DNA of 64,000 nt from Proteiniborus sp. DW1 (GCF_900095305.1 NZ_FMDO01000017.1:1-64000), one strand, 5' to 3'. Positions 53,857 through 63,803 are shown, numbered from the stretch's first letter. Translations and numbers: made by a program. Notes: generated from the sequence alone by a model not told the origin.

Positions 53857-56490
53857 TTGAAAATCATAAGCATAAAAACATTTAATGGAAGAAACATATA
53901 TAGTCACAAGCCTGTAATTCACATGTTACTAGATCTTGAGGAGTTAAGCGGTAAAACTACATTAGATTTTATTGACTTTAATAATAGACTGTTAAGTCTT
54001 TTTCCTAATTTAATAGAACATCATTGTGGAATAGGAAAATTTGGCGGATTTGTTGAAAGGATTAAAGAAGGAACATATTTTGGTCATGTTGTTGAGCACT
54101 TAATATTAGAACTCCAAGTCATAGCAGGATATGAGGTGTTTTTCGGTAAGACAAGGGTTAAAGAAGCTCCTTATATATATAATATAGTAGCTGAATATGA
54201 AAATGAACAGGTAGCTATTGAATGTTCTAAACAAGCGGTTAATATTGTTGAGAGTATCATAAATGATGAGAATGTTGAACTGGATAAAATAATTGATCAT
54301 ATAAATAGAATTAAAGACCGATTTGAGCTAGGTCCAAGCTCAAAAGCTATTTTTTTAGAAGCTAGAAAAAGAGGAATACCAGTAAGAAGATTAGGAAATG
54401 ATAGCATTTTAGAACTTGGATACGGAAAATATTCAAGGCTAGTTCAAGCTGCTCTAACTGACTCTACAAGTGGAATATCTATAGATATTGCATGTAATAA
54501 ACAGATAACTAAACAGCTTCTCATGGAAAATAATATTCCAATACCTCATGGAGATGTGGCTAATACAGTAGATGAAGCACTAGATATAGCTAGGTTTATT
54601 GGATATCCAGTTGTATTAAAGCCTCTAGATGGGAATCAGGGTAAAGGTGTTGTTCTGAATATCAATTCACCAGAAGAGCTAGAAGATAACTATCATATAT
54701 CTGCAAAACATAGTAGAAGTGTACTAGTAGAAAGATATATAAAGGGCAGAGACTATAGAGTATTAGTAGTTAATGATAAGGTATGTGCGGTTGCAGAAAG
54801 GAGAGCCCCAGAGGTTGTTGGAGATGGGATACATACTATTAGAGAACTAGTTGATATAGAAAATAAAAGTGATTTAAGAGGTTATGGTCATGAGAAGCCT
54901 CAAACTAAAATAAAGCTTGACAATGTAGCTTTAAATTATTTGGGAAAAAATAATCTAACAGAGTTTTCAATTCCTCAAGCAGGGCAAGTAGTCAGGCTAA
55001 GGGAAAATGGAAATATAAGCACAGGTGGAAGTGCCATAGAATGTACTAAGCTTATACATCCCGATAATGCAAAGCTTGCTGTAGCTGCTGCAAAAGTGAT
55101 TGGACTAGATATTGCAGGAATTGACATGGCCACTGAAGACATATCAAAGCCTATCACCCAGTGTGGCGGTGCGATAATAGAAGTTAATGCTGTTCCAGGA
55201 CTACGTATGCACTTATATCCAACAATAGGTAATAGTATAAATGTTGCTTCTGATATATTAGATTTTTTTTATCCGAAGGGAACTCCTTATTCTGTACCTA
55301 TTGTTGCTATCACAGGAACTAATGGCAAGACTACAACTACAAGATTAATTAGTCATTCTCTTTCACTATCTGGAAACAAAGTTGGAATGACAACTTCAAG
55401 TGGAATTTATATCAATAATAAATGTATATTAGAAGGAGATAATACAGGACCATTAAGCACAAGAAATATTTTAAGCTCTAAAGAGATAGATGTTGCAGTA
55501 CTTGAGGTAGCAAGAGGAGGGATAGTTAGAAAAGGATTAGGTTATGATTTAGCGGATGTTGGACTCGTTACTAATATTGGGGATGATCATATTGGACTTG
55601 ATGGCATAGAAAGTATTGAGGATTTGGCCTTTGCAAAGTCTCTGGTTCTAGAAGCAGTAAAGTCTGATGGATATTCTATAATAAATGCTGATGATAAAAT
55701 GGCTGAGTATTTAATTGATAGGGCAAGTGGTAATATAATTCTATTTTCTAAAACACATGAGAATGCAATTCTTGTTAAACATATAAATGAAGGCAAGATA
55801 GGACTATTTATAGAAAATGGCAATATATATATATTTGATAACTTTGAAAAAACGAAGCTTATTGATTTAAATAGTATTCCAATAACATTCAATGGTATAC
55901 TAGAGTGTAATATTGAGAATGTGTTAGCAGCTTCAAGTGTACTATATGGTTTAGGTGAGTCTCTCTCTGCTATTAGAAAAGGATTGAATACATTTAAGTC
56001 TGATTTAAGTATGAATCCAGGTAGATTTAATATTTTTGACTTAGAAAATATAAAAGTAATGATAGACTATGGGCATAATATTGGAGGATATGAAGAGGTT
56101 GGTAAGTTTATAAGTAAACTAAGTGTTCTAAGAGCGGTGGGCGTCATAGGAGTACCTGGTGATAGGACTGATGAACAGATTTATAATATTGGAGTAAAGT
56201 GTGCTGAAATTTTTTCAAAGGTATATATAAAGGAAGATAGTGATTTGAGAGGAAGAGCACCAGGAGAAGTAGCCAATATACTGTATAATGGACTAGTAAG
56301 TGCCAACTATAACCCTGATAACATTAAGATTATTTTATCAGAGGTAGATGCACTAAGAACTGCAATTTCTGAAGCAAAGAATGGAGATTTCATAACATTT
56401 TTCTATGAGGAACTTGATCCTGCTATAGATTTAGTCAATGAGCTACAAAAAGAGCAAATAAATAAAAGTAGCATGGCTCTTATTTCATGA
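53857..56490 (+). CDS. cphA: Cyanophycin synthetase
   Basis: The 877-residue enzyme has an N-terminal domain of about 160 residues, an ATP-grasp domain (about 215-470, with VVLKPLDGNQGKGV) and a C-terminal Mur-ligase domain (about 480-870) with GTNGKTTTTR (from residue 487). It builds the multi-L-arginyl-poly-aspartate nitrogen reserve. The length is normal. Start is TTG after AGGAGG. Confidence 0.92.
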   Translation: MKIISIKTFNGRNIYSHKPVIHMLLDLEELSGKTTLDFIDFNNRLLSLFPNLIEHHCGIGKFGGFVERIKEGTYFGHVVEHLILELQVIAGYEVFFGKTRVKEAPYIYNIVAEYENEQVAIECSKQAVNIVESIINDENVELDKIIDHINRIKDRFELGPSSKAIFLEARKRGIPVRRLGNDSILELGYGKYSRLVQAALTDSTSGISIDIACNKQITKQLLMENNIPIPHGDVANTVDEALDIARFIGYPVVLKPLDGNQGKGVVLNINSPEELEDNYHISAKHSRSVLVERYIKGRDYRVLVVNDKVCAVAERRAPEVVGDGIHTIRELVDIENKSDLRGYGHEKPQTKIKLDNVALNYLGKNNLTEFSIPQAGQVVRLRENGNISTGGSAIECTKLIHPDNAKLAVAAAKVIGLDIAGIDMATEDISKPITQCGGAIIEVNAVPGLRMHLYPTIGNSINVASDILDFFYPKGTPYSVPIVAITGTNGKTTTTRLISHSLSLSGNKVGMTTSSGIYINNKCILEGDNTGPLSTRNILSSKEIDVAVLEVARGGIVRKGLGYDLADVGLVTNIGDDHIGLDGIESIEDLAFAKSLVLEAVKSDGYSIINADDKMAEYLIDRASGNIILFSKTHENAILVKHINEGKIGLFIENGNIYIFDNFEKTKLIDLNSIPITFNGILECNIENVLAASSVLYGLGESLSAIRKGLNTFKSDLSMNPGRFNIFDLENIKVMIDYGHNIGGYEEVGKFISKLSVLRAVGVIGVPGDRTDEQIYNIGVKCAEIFSKVYIKEDSDLRGRAPGEVANILYNGLVSANYNPDNIKIILSEVDALRTAISEAKNGDFITFFYEELDPAIDLVNELQKEQINKSSMALIS

Positions 56491-57438
56491 GTTAGCTATC
56501 CTTTGATAAATAAGATATTTCAACTTCGTTTCAAAATAGCATTCAAAAAACTATAGTTTTTCAGTGGTCTTGGGCAGTTTTTTTGATTTATGAAATCAAA
56601 AAAACTGCTTCTATTATTATACAAACTTAAGAATTTCGGATATTGAAATCCTATTAGATATGACTTGATATTATTTCAACAATTTTATCTGCATTAATTC
56701 TTATGTAAATTAAGTTTTGATTTAAATCTCAGAAAAATCAAGAGAATACCTGCTCCTAATAATTTCAATCATATGATCATAATGTACTTGATTCCCCTAG
56801 ATTTTTAGAACATACAATCACTTTTTAAAAGACTCCATATGTTCACTAATAGTAAGTCTTAATTGAACAACGCCAATCTTAAGAATAGAAAATGAAGCAT
56901 ATCTATGTTTTTTTTAGAGATAAGTTAAGCAGCTCAGGTTTAGTTTTGATTATTTCATGTCGTTTATGCCTTTTAAATGACCGTTTATGCCAAAGAGGTT
57001 GTTTAAGAAATTTAGACATGATATTTTTGGGTTACAGCAAGTTGAATTAGATCAATATGTATAGTAGCAAAGTAGAGAATAATTTATTCAATATTTTAAA
57101 TGAAGATATTGATAAAATTCTCAATAAGAATGTAAAGTGTATAACAACTATGGGCTACACTTGTCCAATTAGTTTTTTATGTGTTTTTAAAGTTGAGCTA
57201 GCCTACTAATTCACTTTACGTGTTCATACGAAAATCTAGATAGATTATTCTCAATTAATATTTAAGAAGAATGCATAGTATGCAATAATAGAGAACTATA
57301 AAATATTTGCATACTGTATATCACAAACAAACAATGCTGAACAAATAATTTCATAGATGAAACAGAGTTAAATATATGAAATATAGTAATAAATGCATAC
57401 GATTTATTTATATAACGAAATAAACAAGGGGGAGCAAA
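56491..57438. other. Large AT-rich gap with a long hairpin, no sure gene
   Basis: A 16-bp perfect stem starts GCAGTTTTTTTGATTT (56574-56589) and closes AAATCAAAAAAACTGC (56593-56608); it may end the cph transcript. A 25-codon frame near 56994 and a 50-codon frame at 57057-57209 (NLFNILNEDIDKILNKNVKC) lack ribosome sites and are probably decayed DNA. The palindrome GCATAGTATGC occurs near 57272. The promoter for the peptide locus must lie in the last 150 bp, but none could be placed with confidence. Confidence 0.4.
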
Positions 57439-57831
57439 ATGATCAAAAACAACTATACCTTTGGAAAGCAAGTTGGCAGTTGGCATGCAGACAGAGCCCA
57501 GACAGTTACTTTTGTAGTAACAGATGACTGTAACTTAAGATGTAAGTACTGTTACATAACTCATAAGAAGTCTGACAACATCATGAGCTTTGATACAGCT
57601 AAAGATTTTATAGATCTTTTACTTACAACTGATGATATGAGATACTCAGAAGCTGTTATATTAGAATTCATAGGTGGAGAACCATTGATAGAAGCTAAGC
57701 TTATAGATAGAATAGCGGATTATTTTAAGATGAGGGCATTTGAACTAGATCACGATTGGTACTGGAACTATAGAATAAGTATATGTACCAATATTTGTAC
57801 ATGGAGAAAACGGACAAACCCTAAAAAATAG
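57439..57831 (+). pseudogene. Radical SAM maturase of CXXX-repeat peptides, N-terminal fragment
   Basis: The 130-codon frame starts after AAGGGGGAG. It contains the radical SAM cluster motif CNLRCKYC (Cys31, Cys35, Cys38) and the family stretch VILEFIGGEPLIEAKLID followed by YRISICTN, all as in maturases of CXXX-repeat peptides. After CTN the frame diverges (ICTWRKR) and stops at 57829. The rest of the radical SAM barrel and its auxiliary cluster domain are missing. The remaining 55-codon overlap with the next frame marks a deletion junction near 57785-57795. Confidence 0.8.
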
Positions 57832-58645
57832 AGAAGAATACACATCCTACGATATACTCCATATAATTCCCATAAGATATTATGATCAGGCAAAAAAACA
57901 AGGATTCAAGAGAATATTACCAGTATATGCTATAGAAGATGTTTGGAAAGAAAAGATATTTATAGACAATGTAATACTGAACGTAAAAGCAAATGAAATA
58001 AAAGAGTTAGGCAAAGCAGTAGATGAGTTAATAGAGTTTTCAAACAGAATCAATATAAATATAACGGAACTAGACAGGCATTTTAACGAAGAAGAATACA
58101 GACAACAAATGGAGAAGATAAGGGACAAAGTAATAAGGATATGGAAAGAAGAAGGGATATTGAAAGAGATAAATCTATTAACAGATATGTTACTTTTAGA
58201 CAAACACGATAACTGTCAAGCTGGAGTAAACACATTCGTTTTATCACCAGCAGGGAAAATATATACTTGCTGTGCAGAGTATTCAAGTAATGAAGATGGC
58301 TTTATTGGAGATATTAAAGAAGGCATAATAAAGGAATACGGTGCACGCTTACATAAAATTGAAAACAGCAATCTATGCAGAAACTGTGATGCTTACCAAT
58401 GCAAGAACTGTGTTTATATCAACAGAAAGAATACAAAAGAGTACAATGTATCACCATCATTCCAATGTAGGAAAAGCCATATAGAAAGAGCAGTTGCCTT
58501 AGATTTGAAAGATAAATTAAAGGACTGTGAAGTAATATCTAGTAAAAACGGATTAGATATAAAAGAGAAATATTTTTTAGACCCAATAGTAGAGTTTCTC
58601 AAGAGCAATAATGAGTTTAAAGGGTATTATAAGTACAAACGATAA
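57779..58645 (+). pseudogene. CXXX-repeat peptide maturase, C-terminal fragment
   Basis: The frame is open from 57779 to 58645 with no start codon before an internal ATG at 58109. It reads ILNVKANEIKELGKAVDELI, then NLLTDMLLL, CQAGVNTFVLSPAGKIYTCC and CRNCDAYQCKNCVYINRKNT. These are the hallmarks of the second (CXXX-repeat peptide) maturase, with SPASM-like cysteines. It lies in a different frame from the radical SAM fragment and lacks its N-terminal half. The two genes were most likely adjacent and joined by a deletion. A short protein from 58109 (178 residues) might still be made but has no ribosome site. Confidence 0.75.
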
Positions 58646-58772
58646 AAAGCTAGGGAATAGAGAATAAAGAGAAACTAAAGAAAAGTATGGGATGAGATAT
58701 CAAATTAGGTGATGGGTCTGAAGGGACTTTTCACAAATAAAAATATAATACAAATGGAAGGAGGGAAATAAA

Positions 58773-59024
58773 ATGAGTTATGTTAGTAAAATTAAGAAGG
58801 ATATAGTCAATAACCCTATTGAAACCATGGCTATATGTAGAGACTCTTGTCAAAGGGCTTGCGCTAAGAGGTGCAATGCTGTATGCATGGACACTTGCAA
58901 CAATGGGTGTGATAACAGGTGCACAGATACATGCGCCAGCAGATGTGGCTATACTTGCTCCACAAGTTGTGCTGAGCAATGTGTCATTGAAGTAGGGATG
59001 TGGGCAAATATCAATCTTCAATAA
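58773..59024 (+). CDS. CXXX-repeat precursor peptide 1
   Basis: The 83-residue peptide has a leader of about 21 residues (MSYVSKIKKDIVNNPIETMAI), then a core in which Cys recurs every fourth residue from Cys22 to Cys70: 13 cysteines without a gap. A 13-residue tail follows. The ribosome site is GGAGGG. Such peptides are substrates of radical SAM maturases, which form thioether links between cysteine sulfur and other residues. The core is intact, so the selected function is the repeat itself. Confidence 0.85.
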   Translation: MSYVSKIKKDIVNNPIETMAICRDSCQRACAKRCNAVCMDTCNNGCDNRCTDTCASRCGYTCSTSCAEQCVIEVGMWANINLQ

Positions 59025-59031
59025 TTTCTGA

Positions 59032-59072
59032 ATGTAGTATACCCAGCACAGGTTGGGTATACTATACATTTA
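59032..59072 (+). terminator. Hairpin after precursor peptide 1
   Basis: AGTATACCCA (59036-59045) pairs with TGGGTATACT (59054-59063), with extension on both sides and CATTTATTATA after it. It lies between the precursor and the downstream genes, as in many peptide operons where the precursor is made in excess. Confidence 0.75.
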
Positions 59073-59123
59073 TTATATAGCGAAATAAAAGAAGATAAAG
59101 ACTAATTTAAAGCAGGTGATTAC

Positions 59124-61373
59124 ATGAGGGAGCAGAAGAACAGGGTAATTATACTATCAGTAATACTAATAGCTATAATTGTAACTGGTATTTTACTTAC
59201 TAAGAACAATGAAGGCAAAGAGTCAAGTATCAAGTCTAACGAGGAACTAAAAACTGAAATAAATGAAAATCCAGATGTAACAACTGACGCATTTTACTAT
59301 GTTGAGGATTTTCTTGGAGAAGAGGAGTACAGACAGGGATTTAATAGACTTTTCAGATACCATGACCAAGTTGTAAAGTTTGCTGGCGATGACAAGGTCT
59401 ATCTAGAAGAATTAAAAAGCAAAGAGAATATCTATGAACTTCCATACGAAGATATGGAGTTAAGTGAATGGTATATTTGTCAGAATACTTTTTGGCATAT
59501 AAGATACGATAAAGAAAGTAACGCAGTAATAGTCAGTTCTTTTGATAGTGAGGGAAATGAAAAAGACAGAATAACATTAAAAGACTTTAAAGGGTATATT
59601 GATGACTATGGTGTATATGTTAAAAGTATGAAGATTACAAATGATTATATATATATTTTAACTTATGATGATGAACCCATATTTCAGATTTTTGACAAAA
59701 AAGGAGAACTAAAGAATTCATATAGAGATATAGTTAGTTATGATGCAGATAATAATGGACGTTTAATATATTCAAATACAACTGGATTTTACATGATTGA
59801 TTCAGAAACAGGTGATGAACTATTTGCAAATTCTAATTATAATGTAAACCCTATCAGATTTTCAGAAGATGGAAATTACATATATGGATTTGGCTCTGTA
59901 GTACCAGATCCTAGAATGATTAATGCATTTGATGCTAATAATGGTGAGTTTATAAGAGAAATATTTGATTTTAGAAAATATGCAACATATCTTCTAGATG
60001 ATTATATTGTACATGATTTTATAGTTGGAAAAGATGAAGAGATCTATTTGTCACTAATACCTAAAGATTTTGAAATGCAAGATTTAGCTTCAAGCTTTTC
60101 TTATTATTTATATACAAAGAGAGAAGGAGAGCGACCAAAAAGAGAAACAACTGTCATCCTAACAGCTCCTTACAGGTATGATTTTCTGGAAGAAGCTATA
60201 AAACTCTATGAGTTTAAATATCCCGAAGAGCATATAGAATACAACTATGCCTATAATACCTATGAAGCATTTCTTGAAAATACGAAAGAATATGGAGCTA
60301 AATTGGCTCTTGATATCATTTCAGGAGATGTAGGAGATATAGTTCAAACAGGAGGAGCAGGTATTGAATATCAAGATCTTTTAAGAACCGATGCCTTTAT
60401 GGATTTAACAGATTTAATTGTAAAAGATAAGAATTATCAATATCTGAATAAGAGTGTTTTAAATGGAATCAAAATAAATAATTCTATACAAGCTCTACCT
60501 ATTACTTACATATTTTATCAATATGAGTTAAACGAAGAGCTAGAAAAAGAGCTAGGACTTAATATAGATTTTAATAATATTTCTTGGTCAGAAATATTAG
60601 ATCTTGTAAAGGTAATAGAAGAGAAAGCACCAGATAGACATTTATTTACTCATCCAATAGAAGAAAAAACTCCATGGGATATTTTAGGGTATTATTTAAT
60701 CATAGTGAATATGCCAGATTTAGTTAATCTGGAAACAAAGGAAATTGATTTAAATCAGCAATGGTTTAAAGACCTCTTGATAAAATTTAAAGAATACTCT
60801 AAAAGTAAGAATTTTTTACTTATAGTGGAACCTGATCTTGTAGATAGATTACAGGGCTCATTACTAACTAGAGTAGATATTGGATATCGATTTTATTCAG
60901 ACGTACTAGCAAACTTCGTTAGGTATAACGAAAAATATAAGAGTAGAATGATACCAAGTTTTACAGGCGAGAAGAACGAAAATAGGATCGGACATAGTAA
61001 GAGAATGTTTTCAATCAATAACCGTTCAGAGAGAAAAGAAAATGCCTGGAAGTTTTTAAGTTTTCTACTTACAGAAGATATTCAGTTTCTTGTTTCAGAA
61101 GAGAGGTCAGGGACACCGATTAGCCAAAAAGGAGTGGAAAGAATGATAGAATATGATGCTTGGATGCACGATCGTTCAGGAGATGAAGATAATGTAGACA
61201 AGTTCAATAAATCAACAATAGAGAATTCTCAAAAGATTAATTATCTGTATGATATGGGTTATATAAGACAAGACCTTATAGATGCTATCAAATTATATAT
61301 GGATGATGAAATGACTCTTGATGAAGCACTTAAAAAGGCAGAGGAGAGTATAATGATTAGGTTAAATGAGTAA
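59124..61373 (+). CDS. Fusion of a propeller-like domain and an extracellular solute-binding domain
   Basis: The 749-residue protein has one N-terminal membrane helix (about 8-25) without a lipobox cysteine. About residues 50-340 are repeats of the type 'FDKKGELKNSYRDI' and 'DSETGDELF', a beta-propeller-like series. About residues 345-740 resemble a family 1 extracellular solute-binding protein (TTVILTAPYRYDFLEEAIKLYE, DIISGDVGDIVQTGGAG, RKENAWKFLSFLL). It may bind the mature peptide or a sugar outside the cell. It follows precursor 1 and precedes the small protein and precursor 2. Confidence 0.7.
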   Translation: MREQKNRVIILSVILIAIIVTGILLTKNNEGKESSIKSNEELKTEINENPDVTTDAFYYVEDFLGEEEYRQGFNRLFRYHDQVVKFAGDDKVYLEELKSKENIYELPYEDMELSEWYICQNTFWHIRYDKESNAVIVSSFDSEGNEKDRITLKDFKGYIDDYGVYVKSMKITNDYIYILTYDDEPIFQIFDKKGELKNSYRDIVSYDADNNGRLIYSNTTGFYMIDSETGDELFANSNYNVNPIRFSEDGNYIYGFGSVVPDPRMINAFDANNGEFIREIFDFRKYATYLLDDYIVHDFIVGKDEEIYLSLIPKDFEMQDLASSFSYYLYTKREGERPKRETTVILTAPYRYDFLEEAIKLYEFKYPEEHIEYNYAYNTYEAFLENTKEYGAKLALDIISGDVGDIVQTGGAGIEYQDLLRTDAFMDLTDLIVKDKNYQYLNKSVLNGIKINNSIQALPITYIFYQYELNEELEKELGLNIDFNNISWSEILDLVKVIEEKAPDRHLFTHPIEEKTPWDILGYYLIIVNMPDLVNLETKEIDLNQQWFKDLLIKFKEYSKSKNFLLIVEPDLVDRLQGSLLTRVDIGYRFYSDVLANFVRYNEKYKSRMIPSFTGEKNENRIGHSKRMFSINNRSERKENAWKFLSFLLTEDIQFLVSEERSGTPISQKGVERMIEYDAWMHDRSGDEDNVDKFNKSTIENSQKINYLYDMGYIRQDLIDAIKLYMDDEMTLDEALKKAEESIMIRLNE

Positions 61374-61449
61374 GGAGAAAATAGCTATTAATTTAAAGAG
61401 AAAATGTTAACTGACTATATTCAATAAAAAGAAAGGAAGGAAGGATAAA

Positions 61450-61713
61450 ATGACGACTAAAGAAGTATGGCAATTAAATGACGAGGAATTTAAAGAAATA
61501 GAAGACTTGTTTGAAAAGAAAATAGCACTTGAAAACCTTAGTAAAATAATTGATGCAGATAACCAGAAGCTTTATGACAAGCTAATAAAAGACTATGGGA
61601 AGACAGTTCATGAGTTTAATTCTTGGTGGGACAAAATGGCAAAGAAGTATAGTTGGGAAGGTAAGAATTGGTGGTTAGATTTTGAAACAAAGAAGATAAT
61701 GACTAATCAATAA
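61450..61713 (+). CDS. Small CXXX-repeat peptide modification-associated protein
   Basis: The 87-residue protein is acidic and helical at its N-terminus (NDEEFKEIEDLFEKKIALENL) and ends with a tryptophan-rich segment, WWDKMAKKYSWEGKNWWLDF. Small proteins of this length and pattern accompany CXXX-repeat peptide loci as 'modification system proteins'. It lies 10 bp before the second precursor, with AAGGAAGGAAGG upstream. Its role may be to escort the precursor; this is not established. Confidence 0.6.
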   Translation: MTTKEVWQLNDEEFKEIEDLFEKKIALENLSKIIDADNQKLYDKLIKDYGKTVHEFNSWWDKMAKKYSWEGKNWWLDFETKKIMTNQ

Positions 61714-61726
61714 GGAGGAAGGGATG

Positions 61727-61936
61727 ATGTCTTATAAGAACAAAGTGTTTAAAAACGCTTTAGAAAATTCAATGTCAACTCTGAGTTGTATTGCCTGTGC
61801 AGCAACTTGTTCTATAAATTGTGCAGTTGGTTGTGGTTTCACATGTGGTCACGAATGTAGTGGGACTTGTTCTTCAGATTGTGCAGATGGATGTAGAAAT
61901 GGAGTTGGCATAAATGCAATGAATAATTTCAAATAA
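61727..61936 (+). CDS. CXXX-repeat precursor peptide 2
   Basis: The 69-residue peptide starts MSYKNKVFKN, like precursor 1 (MSYVSKIKKD), which favours ATG 61727 over 61724. The core has ten cysteines at 21, 24, 28 and then every fourth residue to 56. The first gap is CxxC and the rest are CxxxC. A tail of 13 residues follows. It is a paralogue of precursor 1 with different spacers and a different C-terminus. Confidence 0.85.
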   Translation: MSYKNKVFKNALENSMSTLSCIACAATCSINCAVGCGFTCGHECSGTCSSDCADGCRNGVGINAMNNFK

Positions 61937-61948
61937 TTCCTGAACAGT

Positions 61949-61985
61949 GCTTGCCTAATTTGTGTTAACAGGTTAGGCAAGCTTA
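61949..61985 (+). terminator. Hairpin after precursor peptide 2
   Basis: GCTTGCCTAA (61949-61958) and TTAGGCAAGC (61973-61982) form a perfect 10-bp stem with a 14-base loop. The T run after it is weak, so partial read-through into the exporter gene is likely. Confidence 0.65.
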
Positions 61986-62030
61986 TGTCCGCTTGTAGTT
62001 AGTCAAATAAACCTGGGAAGTGATTTGAAA

Positions 62031-63803
62031 ATGCATACAAGTAAAACTGACAAAGAAAAATTAAATTGGTTTTTTAAAAGATACATTTATACAGGAAAGA
62101 AATATTTAGTTTTAATTATAGGGCTAATATTTGTGGGCTCCTTAGTGGCAAATATAAGCCCATATTTATATGGTAAAATGCTAGACAGCATTACATTAGG
62201 AGATATGGATTTGTTGATTAAACTTATTATAGCTTACTTTTTTATTACATTGTTTACAAATTTATTGAGTATGGTTGAGAGTTATGTAGGGCAAGTAGCT
62301 AATTTCAAGTTATCCAAAAATGCACAAATAGAATTATTTGACAAGATGATAAGATTGAGGACCTGTGAATATAGTAAATATGAGGTTGGAGAGTTAATAT
62401 CTCGCTTAAACGGAGATACTGATAGCATAGTTTCATTTGGAATCAATCTAATCACAAGCATCCTCCATATAGTAGTTAATATAATAGTCTCTGTGTATTT
62501 TGTGATGACTATCTCCATTCGTCTATCCTCTGTGGCAATATTTTATATGCCTACAACTTTTTTAGTCACATATTTTGCTCGGAAATATTTCAAAGAACTA
62601 GCTGAAAAGAGGAAAAAATTTGGGGATAAATATTTTAGTTTTCAAAATGAAGTTTTTTCAAATAATACAGGAATTAAAAGTTTTCAGTTAGAAAATAAAA
62701 TGAATGATAAGTATAAAGACTTTATTAATAAAGAATTTAGCCTCTTGAAAAACTCCATATACTTAGGAAACAACATGCAATTAATCAATAGTTTAGTCAC
62801 TGTGATTTCATCCTTATATATAATATATTTATCAGCTGTATTGATAAATGATGGAATGCTGACAGTAGGATTGATGGTATCTTTTAACACCTATATAAAT
62901 AAACTGTTTTCATCTATATCACAAGTATTTAGTATAAATATCAGCTTACAGGAGATTATTGTATCTCTAAATAGGATTTTAAAAGTAATGGGTGAAGATT
63001 CTGAAATAGATAGTAAAACAAACTTTGAAAAGCCAGATAGTTTTACTTTGGAGTGTACAGATATTACATTTTCATATGAAGAAGAAAATGAAAATGTTCT
63101 AAACAACATGGATATTTCCATTGATAAAATTGGCTTATATAGTATTGTAGGCTCAAATGGATGTGGTAAGAGTACATTTGCAAAACTATTGGTAAAACTA
63201 TATGACGTAAAAAAGGGGAACATTTGCATAAATGGTGTAGATTTTTCTCATCTTTCATATGACTTTATTAGAAGATATATAACTTATGTCCAAAAAGAGG
63301 AGTTTTTCTTTAATGATACAATCATAAATAATGTAAGATTGGCAGATGAATCCTTAAAAGAAGAAGATATAGAGGATATGTGCAAGAGAGTTGGGCTAGA
63401 TGACTTTATAAAAACCTTGCCAGATGGATATAGCACAACTATAGGCGAAGGTGGTTCTGCACTGTCAAGCGGGCAAAAACAAAAGCTTAGTATAGTTAGA
63501 GCATTGCTTAGAGGAACGCCAATATATATCTTTGATGAAATCACAGCAAATCTTGATGGTAAAGCTGAAAAAGATGTTATGAAAATAATGAAGGAATACA
63601 GCAAAAAATCTATAATTATATTTATAAGTCACAAGATATCTTCTATCATAGACAGCGATAAAATATTTGTTTTTGCAGATGGTAAAGTTTCAGATAGTGG
63701 AAGTCATGAGTATTTGCTTAAGAATAGTCATATATATAAAGAGCTATTTGAAAATAAGGAGACAAGTATGAATTTGAGGGGAGTTGAACCGATTGGAGAA
63801 TAA
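62031..63803 (+). CDS. ABC exporter (fused permease and ATPase) of the CXXX peptide locus
   Basis: The 590-residue half-transporter has six membrane helices in the first 300 residues, then an ATPase with Walker A GSNGCGKST, Q-loop VQKEEFFFNDT, signature LSSGQKQKLSIVRALL, Walker B IYIFDEITANLD and H-loop ISHKISS. There is no N-terminal cysteine-protease domain, so leader removal would need another enzyme. It probably exports the peptides encoded next to it. The start is ATG 62031 (or TTG 62025, 6 bp earlier). Confidence 0.9.
   Translation: MHTSKTDKEKLNWFFKRYIYTGKKYLVLIIGLIFVGSLVANISPYLYGKMLDSITLGDMDLLIKLIIAYFFITLFTNLLSMVESYVGQVANFKLSKNAQIELFDKMIRLRTCEYSKYEVGELISRLNGDTDSIVSFGINLITSILHIVVNIIVSVYFVMTISIRLSSVAIFYMPTTFLVTYFARKYFKELAEKRKKFGDKYFSFQNEVFSNNTGIKSFQLENKMNDKYKDFINKEFSLLKNSIYLGNNMQLINSLVTVISSLYIIYLSAVLINDGMLTVGLMVSFNTYINKLFSSISQVFSINISLQEIIVSLNRILKVMGEDSEIDSKTNFEKPDSFTLECTDITFSYEEENENVLNNMDISIDKIGLYSIVGSNGCGKSTFAKLLVKLYDVKKGNICINGVDFSHLSYDFIRRYITYVQKEEFFFNDTIINNVRLADESLKEEDIEDMCKRVGLDDFIKTLPDGYSTTIGEGGSALSSGQKQKLSIVRALLRGTPIYIFDEITANLDGKAEKDVMKIMKEYSKKSIIIFISHKISSIIDSDKIFVFADGKVSDSGSHEYLLKNSHIYKELFENKETSMNLRGVEPIGE

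Noticed and set aside
57057-57209. 50-codon frame before the peptide locus
   Set aside because: It has no ribosome site and no family similarity that I recognise.
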